Source of the DNA: Lethocerus indicus
Lineage: Eukaryota > Arthropoda > Insecta > Hemiptera > Belostomatidae
Reading direction: 5' to 3'
DNA length: 64,000 nucleotides
NCBI GenBank assembly: GCA_019843655.1
Contig: JACDQD010000007.1
Coordinates: 22,338,365 to 22,402,364, forward strand
Shown here: piece after piece, positions 1 to 23,846 of the stretch
Numbering within the stretch: position 1 is the stretch's first letter
Layout: each line of letters starts with the position of its first letter
Program-made: the position numbers and the translations under genes
Notes under the pieces: model-generated
Database searches by the model: none
What the model saw: the letters and a program-made list of their open reading frames with translations, nothing else
Told to the model about the DNA's origin: nothing

Positions 1-166
1 TATGAATTGTCACTGATTTGTTGTGGGGGGGGGGAGATGTTTTAAGTACATAGGACAGTTTTTTTAATGGTATTGGACTTATCTCGCTGTGGTCAAAGTC
101 TGGGCGGCGTTCGGGGCACACAACATGATAGGGCGATGGTCTTTTCAGTTTCACTCATTTCTAAAA

Positions 167-255
167 ATGGCGTCCGGTCGGTTTCCGCCCTCCGAAACAA
201 CTGCCATTATCGTGGCCGGCGATAGGACCCGCTTAGAGATAGTGTGCCGGGCCGC
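167..255 (+). CDS. Candidate small first coding exon of an unknown gene
   Basis: An ATG in good context (preceded by aaaa, followed by GCG) opens 29 codons plus two bases. The peptide begins MASGRFPPSETTAIIVAGD and ends at GCCGC followed directly by a perfect GTAAGT donor at 256-261. The surrounding 120-420 is CpG-rich, as expected of a promoter. Read through the donor, the frame would close at once with TAA, so the exon only makes sense if spliced. It ends with two bases of a codon, whereas Abl exon 13113 needs one base from upstream, so it cannot join that exon directly. No homology recognised; it could be chance. Confidence 0.25.
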
Positions 256-2237
256 GTAAGTTTTCTGAATACGTGACTGCCTCCGTCCGTCGGATAAGTC
301 ACGGTCGCAAGCCCGTCCCGAGGCAACTTCATCGCTGTGATTCTCAAAGCGGCAGACCGATATGGAACATCACGGGATGTCTGGCTGCGACAGTATTACG
401 TATTTCCGCGTGATAACGTTTCAGTAAATGCGTTGGTTCTCTCTGTACAAATTCGGAATCTGCAGTCGGTGATATAAATATAGTTCTGAAACTTTCTATC
501 TTATCAATATTATCTAATATCCCTTTTGGGTTTGGGAATGTGCGAAAGGTGGAGTAACATGTGCATAGATATTAACGCAGAGTGGTCCATCACCCTTGGT
601 GTGTCAAGCCAGGTATTTGACCTTTTGCTAGTACTTTTTGAATACTCCGACTTCATTTGTTTAAGGCCGTTAATTTCAAAGTGTCAACGTACTCCGTTTC
701 GTAAAGACTTCAGCGCCGCAATTCACTATGTACATATTTTATGTTATGAGTTAAAAATCAGGAAATCAGTTTCTCATTATTTATGACTTTCAAATTCATA
801 AATATTAATCGCTTTGTAGAATATTTGCAATAGGTGTTGATACCTAATTGCAAAAAAGACAACGAAATCCAGATTGCGATCATTACTATAAATAAGGTTC
901 TGTAATTTTTCCGCTAAATGTCAGTGTTACTAGTTTAAAAATGTACGTTTAATAAACTATTCTATAGAATCGAACTAACGTTCAAATTCGTTTAAACGGT
1001 GTATTCAATTCGAGATGTTGTTGGTAGATTCGACTCTTTCTTTCCTCGTTTTATAATCTTGTCCGTTGTAGTCACCGTGCCCCTTCGTTATTATACCTTT
1101 TTTGCATCAAAATGGCCCCATTTCCATCTAGTTGTACAGCCTTGGGCGATTTAAATTATGAATAAATACACTGTTCATTATAGTGAGAGTTGGCCCGTGG
1201 TCGATTCGAATCCCTTCCGCCTTTTGGTTTTTCTATGGGAAAAAGGTGGGAAGGCTTCCCATTTGCATTAATCTCAGCCGTGTAGTCCTATTCATTTGCA
1301 TACTACAGTCCGATCAACAGTTCTACGAGTTCAGACTCTACCGTTTGTCGTAAACATCTCTCCGCCGTAGCTTCGGTGTTAGAGCCTGTTTTCGAGATAC
1401 GTTTTATTTTTAATTATCTACGAGGTAAATAATGCGAAATAATTTCCTGATTCGTTATACCTAAGAGCCCAACTTTCACTTATTAGACATCAAAAGTTGG
1501 TAACTTTACAACATTTAGGTATTTGACGTCTATAGAATCATAGAACATATGGAACGCCTTTTACTTCAATGTTGCACCATTTCCCTTACCATTTTTTATT
1601 TTTTATTTTAAGTCACGACTACGATTTGTGAAATTGTATGTAGTGACAGTGCGATTTGATAGCACGACTGTACTTTTGATGGTACTCCTGCTCCTGCTAG
1701 GTAGCGTTGAACTGAAGGATTTATATCGGGAAGCTGCTCGTTCATGAACGATCCCACATCCGACGGCGGGGTTTCCTTTCGGATAGCTGCCGCAATTGGT
1801 GTTGATTCTGTGGTGGTATCCAAAGAAATTCCACCAAGTAAGCGCCGCGATATTCAAATAATCGCCTTATTTAGTGTGAAAGGCGGTGTGTGCCTATGAT
1901 CAACGCGCACCGATATATGTAGCATGAAATTGGACTCCGTGAGAACACGGCCGTCTCATGGTTCTGCTGTTAGCCCCCCCTTCCTCTTCGGCGTAGAATA
2001 TTGAATAACACATGGTAAGGCGCTAACCGCACCACCGCTCGCTCACAAAAAGCGCTGCCGACTTTCAAGCCTAATTCCCGATAATGGCCTATGAATTCTT
2101 TGACCGACCTTTTGTGGGAAAGGACTGTCTGGAAAGCATCATTAAGCATTTAAGGATGTTTTGGTTTCGCCTCTTCCACGACCGAATTTCATCTGTGATG
2201 ACAGAACTAAATAACTAATTATGATGGTTTCCGCTAC

Positions 2238-2319
2238 CTGTGGGATGAACCTCGGTTGGCAGGGGTTGCCCCCCTGCTATTTCGGGATTTTTCCTGTATT
2301 TGGAAACCACCTGAACGGG
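2238..2319 (+). repeat. Dispersed repeat, copy 1 (TE fragment)
   Basis: About 82 bp that matches 31986-32066 in the same orientation at roughly 80-85% identity by eye. The shared core runs from CTGTGGGA, GAACCTCG and TGCTATT through CGGGATT and TTCCTG to TTTGGAAACCACC. Sequence on either side does not match, so this is a dispersed element or fragment, not a segmental duplication. The TE family is not identified. Confidence 0.7.
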
Positions 2320-2499
2320 ATCCATTGATAGCGTTTTGCTCTTTCCGTTATTAATATCTTCTCCGCCAAGACGCGTGAACATATTCAGTTTACATTTCGG
2401 ATTTGGACTGACATATTGCCTGGGATTTGGCTTTTCAAGTGCGGTCTAATCTTCACTTATTGGGTTTCGAAGCGTAACTCGTAAGTCGCCTCAACGTGC

Positions 2500-2503
<4 letters not shown>

Positions 2504-2569
<66 letters not shown>
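2504..2569. repeat. (TA)n microsatellite
   Basis: About 33 uninterrupted TA units. The open frame that translates it as alternating Ile-Tyr is an artefact of the repeat. Confidence 0.95.
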
Positions 2570-2570
<1 letters not shown>

Positions 2571-5500
2571 TTTACCACCATTTTGGTGTTTACGGAGAGA
2601 CTTAGAGGTGTGCATTACACTCCCTTAAAGCAGTATCGTGGCTCCACTGAAAAATGGATACAAATTCTGTTTCCTGTATCGTTAACTAGCATTTATTTCA
2701 TCATTAGATACATTATCATTTATTTATTATTCGGTGTTGTGTGTCGGTATGTTTGAGTAAAAGCCAGGTTGGATGGTATGAGCTGTTGTCATGGGCGTTA
2801 ATGCCTCTCTTCTCTCTGTGTCTCCAATTTGCGATTCCAGCCAATGGGGCTTTGTTCTATTTGCTAGTTGTCATCACCGTCGTCACGCTTCCTTCCCCAT
2901 TGTTGTTCTACCTCCATCCCTCCTTCCCGTACATCTGTTTTCCCTTCATTGTCGGCCGTAACAGTAATATCGGAGACCATTGTCCCGAGATTATTGTTAC
3001 TCCTCCTTTTTTCGCTCTTGTTGTCTTTTCCGTTCGCTCCAATTTGCTTTTCGGCAAATTTTTCAACTGGTCTCTACGCGCTCGTTACTGAGACGCGCAG
3101 CATTTTTTTGTTCTAAGTTAGGCACATGATTATATTTGTTCGTTTTGTTATATACTTTTAAGCCATTTTGGCCTTAACAGTGTATTATAGAGTAATATAG
3201 ACTGACGTTTGATAAAAAACGCGACCAATTGAGGGTCTAGAGTTCTACAGCCACGTTTAATCAGGACCCAGAATCATGATCCGTTATTTCTCTCCCCGCA
3301 AATTTTAAATTAAACCAATATGACATTCCTCGTTGGAATAACTGACAGGGATTAATGCACGGGTGAATCGCCCGTTTCGGCGTATTAACAACCTTAGTGC
3401 GAAAGTTAAATGTAAATAATGTTCCGCGTCGCAATTCTGATTTATGGCGCCGTTCGTCAATTAGTGGCCCGATGTGGGACCGTCCCCTTTTCGTGTTCCC
3501 CCCATGCCGTTGCTATAATTGGAAGTGTTAAAAATATTCTTCCATTTACAGACCGCCGCCTTCCTCAACGTCGGTTAGGGTTTCGCTTAAGGTCGGAAGG
3601 TTGAAACTATAATAGTTCGGTGGGTCCGTATTTTGGGCTTAGACAATTCGTACTCGTGAGCTTGAAGCCCAGAACGTATGCTCGGCACGAACGTGTAAAT
3701 TCATTTAAGCGAATTGGTCGTGCAATGTGTAGCTTTCAGCTAATAATTATCACTGGTGACTAAACAGAAAAAAAGAACCTAATTTATGCGTTGATCGGGC
3801 GTCGTTCCAAGTGTGTAACAGTACTCCCCGCCGGTGCATGAGTCATAAGAAACATACCGTCGTTTTTATTAAGTCGGCTCGCATTAATTAATAACAAGCT
3901 CTCGGTCTGGTGGCCTTACTTTACTTCACTCGCGATAAAGTACCGGGCTAGTGGGGGGGAGATAATGGGATAAATGGAACCCATTTGAGTTACCCGTTTA
4001 TGGGACTTTGGAACTTGATCGAGTCTGTCAATCGCAGTTCGCTGGCAGCGATTCCAAGTGTGCGCGCTTTGCGGGGCTTGCCTCCGACGTGAACGTTCTT
4101 AGGCGATGATGTCACCTCCGCCACTTTGCACAGGGACTTATTTAAATTTAGTTCTTAAAAACAGAAATTTATGCTCAGCCGAATCCAGACGAACATACTT
4201 CAAGCGGCTGAAACATTCACTTATTTTGTCTTAATTTTTACCAGTCTTTCCAGCTCATTGAATTTCATATTGCGAGTTCGCCTTAGTTGTTACAAAGTTT
4301 CTCTAAACTCGGGCTAGAATAAAGGGGGCCGGAGAGCAATGAAAGGTGCCGAGTTTTTGAGCCATTGACCTCAGAGTTACAATTTCGAAATGTTCCTTTT
4401 GAAATTGAACCATTCCTTTTGGCCTCTTACCCCACCACTGTCACTGCTACCTGTGAAAGGCTAATAACCCTCCATAAAGCTGCGGTTGGGGTTTTAGCAC
4501 GCATGCCCAATGCGGTCTGGACCATCATTTTAATGAGCAAAAGAATCGTCGGCTGTTTTATTGTTAGTATTTTTTATTGTTGGTATTCTGTTTGCCAATC
4601 CCAATTCGCGTAAACGCCTGTTAGCTCCTCAAAAGAAGGCGATCTACAATTTCATGCACCAGTTATTTCATGAGAAGGGGTATATATTGTTTATTTTAAC
4701 TTATACAGAAAATCCCAGTCCCATTTTTGAAAAAGTCTGTATTCATTTTTCGGAAAATTGACAAATTTACAGGTTTGTGTCAATTGTCAAATTAATATGC
4801 GTTTGTACTCAATAAGCATAGTTCATTTGTTTCTTTGGCTTCAGTATAAATAGTTTTATTCTGATGTATATAGTAAAATAGAATAAGCGTAATACAACCA
4901 TTCCGGAAAGTAGAAATAGAAAATAGAAAGAATATAATTTGACGTAACAAGTACAAAATTGTTGACTGTCATCTACATCATGACAAAGTTAGGCTTTTGG
5001 TCATTATTGCGTAACTGTACTTCCATTAATGACAAAAAACTGTGAGACAATGTAAGAAGTAATTGCGGGTTCTGTTAGGTTGGGTTTTCAGCGCGTAAAA
5101 TAGCGGCCGACAGTTAAGACGCTGTCTGTCTGCGGGTGGAAAAACATCCGTTAAAAGATACAGATTTAACCGCTCTCCGAGGGAAGTTTATGTTTAGCAC
5201 TTTAGGAAAGTTTTTGCTGGCTCTTCTAGGTTCTCGAAAAAACTTTCTCTAGCCGCCCCGGCCACAAGTCCAGTTATAATTGTTCTAAGAGCACTCTTCG
5301 ACCAGTTTAAAAACTCTCACTTCGATTAAATAAAAAAAATAATTTGCGTAGGCAATTTGATGAGGCCCGGTTCGAAACTTTCGACACCCACCGACTGCCT
5401 AATGGGAGATTTCGGTACTGTATCAACTTCAGTGGAATTGTTGTAGGTAATGTAAACGCGAATATTTCTTAATGTAAAACACACATTTTTTTCTTAATAT

Positions 5501-8500
5501 TAATAGTACTGTTAGCAGTACTGTCTGGAGTTTGTTGTTTCTTTCAAAACGATTAAATTAAATTTTGTCAGAAGAGTTACTGATACCGGCTATAAATGGA
5601 ATGTTAAATTTAACCTGGTGGAAATGTTGATTTTTCTTTGAAAAATACCGGAGGCCAATCACTACTCAACAATTTGCTAATATGTTTTTATAGAAAAAAA
5701 AAACGAAATATTTGTTTCGGCTTAAGGTCAACGTGTGTATTGTCCCGGACGAGCTACCTTGAAATCGGGGCACCGGAACTTCCCAGATAACCGAACAGGG
5801 CACACATCCGCTCCGATTTGGCCTTTTATAGTTCTTTTTTAGGTCATTCTCTCGTCTGGATGGCATGTGTGAAAGTTTTGCTTTCAATACTGCCCGGCGG
5901 CTGGTTCTTCAACATAAATTTTTGAAATTTGAGTTTCGGTTTCTCCCCGCAAATTTTCGTTAGGGGTAATTTTCCTTGTTTCCTGTCCCGCCACGTTCGC
6001 GTTGTCTACTGACGCTGGGAGAATTCTCGCAGAGGGAAAACCTTAATTCATTTGTCTGGAGATTGTACGGCTCCAGCTCCAGATATGGCAGATATGGCCT
6101 GTCGGAATAGTGGTTTGCTTTAAAACGAGGAGCGATCCCTTATCCTTGAGAGTCATTATGTCACGTTTCGTTTCCTTGGCGACAGCTGTTATCGGTGAGC
6201 GTATCGCAGCTGAAATTCAGTAGCCGTGGACGAAGGAGGCATCACGTTTATTTCCTTTTGGGTTGTCACGGGTGGCACGAATGATAGCTACGCTCCGATA
6301 TTCCATCGGATAGGAATAGAGGAATATTGGTTATCGAGTTTTTGTTGGACGGCAACATGGGTTTACCTTTGCCATTAGCCGCACTTACCCCACAGGTGCT
6401 GTCTGGATATGGGTCGTCGTTGCGTAATCGCTAAATAGCTCTGAACGGCCTTCTCTCGCAGATATCGGTATATTTTGGCTGTATATAATAACTTCTACGA
6501 CGATTATGTTTTGTTCCCAAAACCAAAATTGTAGAATAGGAATCTTTCTGTTATTATTGAATTCGTGGACAATCGTTATCGTAAAAAAGCGATGATTTCT
6601 TTTTTATCTGGGCAATGACTGCACATTATATTAGGTCAGTCGTATATCTCGGAAACCGTTTCATTAACGATTGGTTTTCACCCATTAAGAGAAGATTTTG
6701 ATGGGTTGTATTAGTTACCGAATTAGCTGGCTCCTGAATATTTATAACCACCGATGGCGCCCTACCCGCTCATTTGTTGCCGTTAGACGGGTCTAATAAC
6801 AGCTATAATGTAGTGAATTTATTCGTGCACTATTCTATATCTATTTTCAAAAAGGTATTCTATAATTAGAACTTTTTTCACGTTTCTTTCCTGTTTTCTT
6901 AACATTGAATTTTGAAATGGTGTTCGTACTAGCTTTTCTATTTTTAGGGTTCTGAGAGTCAGAACCCCTGTAACAAGCGTAACGTTCTGCTGTTAAGAGT
7001 GAGTGGTTTTTTTTTTACACCTCTGTCAATTAAAGACCGGTTTTGAGGCGTGGGAACGTATTAGCGCATTTTTAATTGTTTCTGATGTTTTCTTCTTCCA
7101 CCTTCTTCTTAATAATTTCTAGAAGAGGTTCGCGCGACAGTCTAAAAGGAGGGGGAGGAATGCGTTACCTACCTAACCGGGAACCGTTTTATATTTCTCC
7201 TGTGTTTCCTTCGGTGTTAGATTGTACGCAGAGAAACGCACTTTAGATGGAAAATAATTCGCATTTAAGTATCAGAAGGGACGCGAGTGGAAGAGACAAG
7301 AGAGAAAGTTACACTTTCTCGAAACTGGTCTGTCTCATCATGTCTCCCCCGGTCCGACATAAACTAAGTCGCCGACCCGTCTTTTGCTTTATGCGATCTT
7401 TCTAATGGTAAGGTGTATAACAAATAAAATCGTATTAAAAACACAATTTTATATTTGAATTTCATAAAAGGATTTATTCATGAAGTATAAATACCCTTCC
7501 AAATATTAATACATGTGGATATCTGAAGACGGCTTGGAATTCGCTTTTATCCATTTCCTTTTCGTGCATGTTTTCCTCTTCGTATCGATAGAAAGGAATT
7601 TTAATACTGCGCCCCGAGTTAATTATTGAGCTCTTAATTTTAGGTCTCAAACTAATTTATGACTCCATTATATGTTCGAAAAAATATGCCGGTTATATTA
7701 GTTGTTTTATCAACTTAAATAACCTACGGAATGTGCTGATTTCTGTATCGGTGTAAAGAAATGTAAACTGAGTTATCGGTTGCGATAATTATTATCTCCA
7801 ATTATTGTCTCGAATGTGTAAATAAAAACAAATGTAAATACCGCCACTAAAGTAAAAGAAAGTCCTATAATGTTTTCGTCAAAACTAGTTGGAAATTTTT
7901 GAATCGCTGAGGTCGAGCATTGAGTAAATACTCAATATATATATGACGTCAGTTGGTATTTCGTCTTGAATTTGGCGTTATTCATATGATTGTTTCAATT
8001 TGTTTCAATAACTCATTTTAACTGGTTTATAAATATAAATGTATATGTAGACTCTCACAGTGAGTGGGGCTGTGTCAAAGGTACTTGAGTCCAGTATTCT
8101 TAAGGTCATCGCTTGTCGAACCGTTCCCTGATATTTTTTTTTCACTCTTTTATTGTTACATCTGTAAAATTATACAACAAGCAACATTGATATAGGCACT
8201 AGCTACAATAGGCTACAATTAGAGGAGAAACCCACTGGTTCCCCCCTTTTTTTATTACTTTTTCCTGATATTTAAAAGCGGCGTAATCGGACGAAACTCT
8301 CCTCTGGGACGTATGACTTTTGTGAGTACTGGAGGGATAATGGAGGGAATGGGGGTGGCCTGGATGGCTGGTGCATGACTCAGTGATAGTGGAAGGCTGG
8401 AATAAGGGTGTGTTGGATCAATAGAGTGGGTCTCCCAGCAGACGGTTCTTTTCTTCGCACAGGTCATTAAACCTGTCTCTCTTTCGGCCCATTGTATTCC

Positions 8501-11500
8501 CGCCGCCACTTTGCGTCCCATCGCCAGATAATTAATTAATGCCTTTATGACCCCCTTCTATATCTCCATCGCGGAGTTCCGGACACGAAATCCTATACCT
8601 CGTCTTTGTTTATTGCGAAAACGCCTGTTAAAACCCCCTACGGGTAATGAACAATAATCATATTTTCGGTATTCTTCCATATTTTATCGTGCTCTTATTA
8701 ACCTGGCTGACAGTTGATGTTTTAATAGTTCAATTTTAGATTGTAGAACACCCACCGTAGATCTACGTTCGACGAGACAGGGGATGGTCGTCCACGCGGA
8801 ATATTGGGCGAGGGAATCAAAATTACAGTCGGATAAGAGTAGACAGGCATCTCGTAATTCGGTCTTGTGGTGTTCACCCTTCTGGGTCTCTCTCTTTTTG
8901 TTAGGGGATCGATGGGGATTTTTTTTTGTGAAGTACCCGTGGGAAAGACCCCTCACAGAAAAAGTCAATGTGACTGCGACAATTTACTGGGACGTTTGCT
9001 CTAACGGTGGATCGACTCCAAGGAGTTCACGTTCCTCCTGGGAAACGACACAAACGACGCTTTCCCAATCGATATCTTTCAGTGTAACTAAATAATCAGT
9101 TCTGTCACTTACCTTATCCGATTGTCCTTTCGAATTCGAAATTATAGTAGAATACAATGCTTATTGTAATATGTTTTATATCTCATGTTGTTGCCATTCC
9201 ATTTACAAAATAGGTAATAAACGGCGTTGACACATTAATAGATTTAATTTATACATCCTCCTATTTTAAATTATTCTTAATTGCAAGATTTCGTGTGTCA
9301 TGTAGGTCTAGAGGTCACATCCTTTTCAGCCGCCTAATGGCTAATGCTAGGAATGTCGAGAGCGAGAATAGAATGAAGCGTTATGCATTTATTATATTTT
9401 TGTTATTATACAAAACAATTGTTGTTGTTATTATTGAAATAACAATTCAATAAAACTACTAAACATATATATTAATATTTAAATTTTGTGGGTTCACTGT
9501 AGGTATAAGTGCCGGTTTCTATGGTCACTGCCCTTGCGCCTTTGTGTTTCCCGATCCATCCTTCTTTATTATCCCGTACATAAAAATAGTTATTTTTTTC
9601 ATTATCATTTGTGTTAAACAGGGATATGAATGAAACAACTACGAGAAGAGGCCGTACCTCAGGCCTTCGCGTGCAAAGTAATTAAGCCACTGAAGTGATG
9701 TGGTCCCTTTTCATTCTTGATTACATAGCATCATCTTATATTTTTTATAAATTCGTTCGCCAAAAGAAAATTGCATTTTCGAGTACTCTTGACTTCGATA
9801 AGTGTTCATATATTAACAATAACACTCAACACTTCAAAATATATCACCGAATGAATCTTGTTTGTAGCGTGGGGACAAATGACTGTTGTTATAACTGTTG
9901 ACGGTAGAAAATTATTTTAACGAAAGATTATGAGCGTTTCATTTTTTTTATATTGATGCACTTTATTCCCTACTCTCATTAAATACACAGATTAAAGCTC
10001 GTATTTTGAAGTTGTAGAAACTTCAAAAACTTCTTCTTAAATTGTATTCGAATGTCCGGTATCGTGCGTTTTACATAAGACATTCTTGTGTCACGTTTGC
10101 TTGAAAATAACTTCAAGGCTTTTTGGTTTTTTTTAGGGAACATAACGAAATTGCAATAATCGAAATGCCATTGAATGAGGGTGACTAGTCGGCCATCAGT
10201 CTGACAGCGTTGAATGCCCGTCATAAACAATAAAGGGAATTATTGTAATAATTTATTGAATTGAAATTAAACCGAATTTTCGGTTGAGTAAGTAAACCTT
10301 TCATTAATGACTCATTTTCTGCAAAGTGAAGATAATAAGAAGTGTTTGAGAATGTAGTTAAGCTGTGGCCCATTTACGGCCGGTTGCCTCTTCTCACTTA
10401 GCCGGGAGGACGTTAATATTAAAGTTGAGGGATATTGGGAAGAAATTGAGTAGGTCAGCCAAGAATTCTGCCAGATATGAAATGAACGCATTCCATTCGA
10501 CAGTGGGGCGGCGACTCCGCAATAGCGATCGTTCGTATTGTACAGCTTACAGTTGTTGTACAGTCGTATTATGGCTTATTAACAGTAAAAGTTTACTTCA
10601 TCTTCCACATTACAAAGAGTCGAACATTTTCGGTGATAATATAACTTTTTTTAGTGCATAATTTTCTTCGATTTCTCCAGTCGATTATTAAGCGTTCGTT
10701 GTAATTTCGATTGGTGATAGGAATTTAAAGTATGAAAAACGGATAATGAACAGTATTAGAAAATAGAAAGTGTTATTGATAAAGATTTAAAGCGTGCGAT
10801 AAGAATAGTCAGTTTTCATTGGAGAGCGAATCAATTTTTCACACTTAAAACAGCCCTGACATACTATTGGTCCGGTTTCAAATCAAGTTCCTTGAGAACT
10901 AACAAATACTTACTCAAATATGCGGGCGATATTTATGAATTTATAAATATATCCAGCTTTTGAGGAACCGTCCATAAATTGGAGCCAGGGACTTCTAGTT
11001 CAGTAAGGGTCTGAGGACCCATGATTGTGAAGAATCATATAACAAATTATAATAAACTTTAAAAATATTTTATTAAACATAGATTTCTACAAATTCTTTG
11101 GGCATTGCCCCTAATTAGATATACGTGCACAAACATTTTCCGTGTTTAGAGATTCCTCTTTCTTCTTTAAACCATAATTTATATGATGCTATCCAACTAT
11201 ATTTTGTTATTTTTTCTTGAATAAGGAGGAAAATTTAATTCTTATAATCTAGTGTACAGCCACATTTTCGATTGAATTGACAATGCCTTAATTGGAGCGT
11301 GCATTTTCCCTTTTGTCTGTACACGGGCGAAGTATCGTTTGTGTGGTGGAAAAATCACGCCTCCAAGAATATGTTGGAAATATTACCGTTTCATTTAACA
11401 ACATAACAAATTTTTTTCGTAACAAATTGCCTAAAATAATTGAGATATTATCTATTTAACAAAATCAATAATATATTTTAATCATCATATTTTCCTGCTT

Positions 11501-12328
11501 GTAAAATTTCCCCGAGGATTATAATGGATTATGTTGGCTGTACTTGCAAATGACCTTGTCGAAGTTAAAACCATTTGTCGCAAGCAGAGTGAAATATTCG
11601 GTTAAAATGTTCGAGTGATCCTTCAGTGTGAAGATAAATACATATTTAATACTTTTACTAGTCATGTGTTTACACTAACTGGTAAATTTAGTATAAAATA
11701 GCACTATTTTACTATTTATCACATTAGTGGATAGCTCATAGTATAAGAATGTATGTAGATATTTAGAATTTATAAACTTCATGAACTACATATTATTATC
11801 ATTCAATTAGTAAATTAATTAATATATTCCTTTAAGTTACTCACACAAATTTCAGCAGTATTCAGGCTAATAAAGGATCAAATATATTTAAAATGGTACT
11901 TCAGCTTGACCAATCTCACCAAAAATCTAATCAAATTACGTTTAGATCTGTTCTTCTTTTTAGTTTTGTTTAATAATAAATGTGTACACTATATTGTATT
12001 ACAGGATTTAATGAATTTTCATTTGTATCATGGATGTTTTTATCATTAATTTAAATTTGTATCTTGCCCCATAATCTGGTCCTCAACCTTCCCATACCAC
12101 ACCAGATCTAGGATTTCCATCGTTTTTTTTTAAATTTAGTATCTACTTTTCATTCATTCTTTATTAAAAATATGAATCATACAGGAACCATTGACATACA
12201 CACTTTATATTCTTGAGACACTGTATTGAGGTTATATAACTGGTATTGTTTTAGGAATCTATGTAAGGTTTAGAATACCATCATTATTCCGATCTGCTCA
12301 CTTATTTAGTCCTAGGCTAGACTTGACT

Positions 12329-12526
12329 TGGTTTCTGGTCTCGGCTTTTCATCAGTAGCATTCTGTGAGTAATATAGCGAGGTACATATTATTGTTGGCT
12401 ACCGATTAAGCATCCTGGTTGCACTTTCAGTGAACCGGTAACATGCTTCATGCAGCCAACATGCATATGGACCTCGTTGTACTACTGATGGGGTTGCTAC
12501 TGACGATGGAGAAAACCGAAACCCCC
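12329..12526. repeat. Long imperfect palindrome (foldback/MITE-like or hairpin)
   Basis: The left half (12329-12424) is similar to the reverse complement of the right half (about 12430-12526) along almost its whole length. Matching blocks, left versus reversed right, include GGTTTC at the outer ends, CAGTAGCA, a 22-base block containing GCGAGGTACATAT versus ACGAGGTCCATAT, TGTTGGCT, AAGCAT, and GGTTGCAC versus GGTTCAC. The two halves meet at CACTTTCAGTG, leaving a loop of only a few bases. The arms are about 95 bp with small indels. This fits a foldback transposon or MITE with very long inverted repeats, or a DNA segment giving a long hairpin RNA. No encoded protein was seen. Confidence 0.7.
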
Positions 12527-13112
12527 TCATCTAGCATATGACAAAGTTGAAGAGTAGCTAATAGCTTAAACAATTCAAAAATATCCTGTCAGAAACCTGC
12601 ACTGAAACAGGGTTTCAGAGGGTGTTCTACTGCTGTTATGGATATTATTATACCACAATTATGGTATTCTGAGTGAGATGCAAAGAGAGACACGACTAGA
12701 GTATCATTTCTGCCTAGATTTATGATTCGTTAAAGATTGTGGAGATAGAAGGGAAATTCATGCTCCAAACACAAAATCTGCTAAATAATACATTAGTTAT
12801 TCGGTAAATCATAAACTATTTGTTTATGACTTACAATTATTACTCAAATAGGGAATGTGAGGACAGATCAGTGATCTGATTCTGAGCACAGGTCAAAATT
12901 TCCATAGGTCAAATGTTAAAATGGAGTAGTTATTGTAATGTCGAGGAGAATAATTTATATTCGAATACACATTAACTACTGTACAGTCTGCATTTACAGT
13001 TTCATTCATTTTATACAGTTTTTCCCTTTTGTCATTTATAATTTTACTTTTAGTTTGTTTAATTTTTTTTTTCATCGTTATCCTAACCCCTGTGTTTGTC
13101 TGTGTGTTACAG

Positions 13113-23588
<10,476 letters not shown>

Positions 23589-23840
23589 GGCCCTCTCCCC
23601 ACACGTATCATGCCTTATTATCTTATTTATCGCTCTCCCGTTTTGCCTAGGAACTCTGCCCCCCTCATAGTGACAATGTGTATTTCTTGAGAAGTATAAC
23701 CTGGGCAATATTTGTGTTGACGTGCACAATGTGGGAATCACGGATACCAAAGTCATATCTAGCTATTCCGTTGGAGTGTAGCCGCCTTAGATCTTCCGAT
23801 TGTTTCTTGTTTTGGCATGTTGTGCCCAAACCCTTGACAT

Positions 23841-23846
23841 AATAAA
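23841..23846 (+). promoter_or_regulatory. First Abl polyadenylation signal
   Basis: AATAAA lies about 250 bp after the Abl stop codon. Further AATAAA hexamers occur through 24.5-26.3 kb, so longer 3' UTRs are possible. Confidence 0.5.

Larger units (their letters stand above)
1..12328. other. CpG-rich flanking DNA without a recognisable gene
   Basis: No stretch here translates into a protein I recognise, and no chain of exons with matching splice phases could be built. Open frames of 60-100 codons exist on both strands (for example near 2741-3116, 8255-8521 and 8684-9095), but they overlap each other on opposite strands or in shifted frames, as expected of CpG-containing random sequence. The DNA up to about 10.9 kb is conspicuously richer in CG dinucleotides than the following 50 kb. 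It contains a (TA)n run, one copy of a dispersed repeat and a candidate small first exon (separate entries). Since Abl lacks its first exon(s), part of this interval could be a long Abl 5' intron; that is inference. Confidence 0.6.

Noticed and set aside
1190..1230. B-box-like GATTCGAATCCC suggesting a tRNA or SINE
   Set aside because: No convincing A box or tRNA fold upstream.
2496..2756. Open frame with an Ile-Tyr repeat
   Set aside because: Translation of a (TA)n microsatellite; the rest shows no domain. The same applies to frames over the repeats at 24731 and 50877.
2741..3116. Two overlapping open frames, hydrophobic or Ser/Pro-rich
   Set aside because: Overlap in different frames of pyrimidine-rich DNA, with no recognisable domain and no supporting splice structure.
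8255..9095. Open frames of 88, 94 and 103 codons on both strands
   Set aside because: Mutually overlapping on opposite strands in CpG-rich DNA, not recognised, no promoter or splice context.
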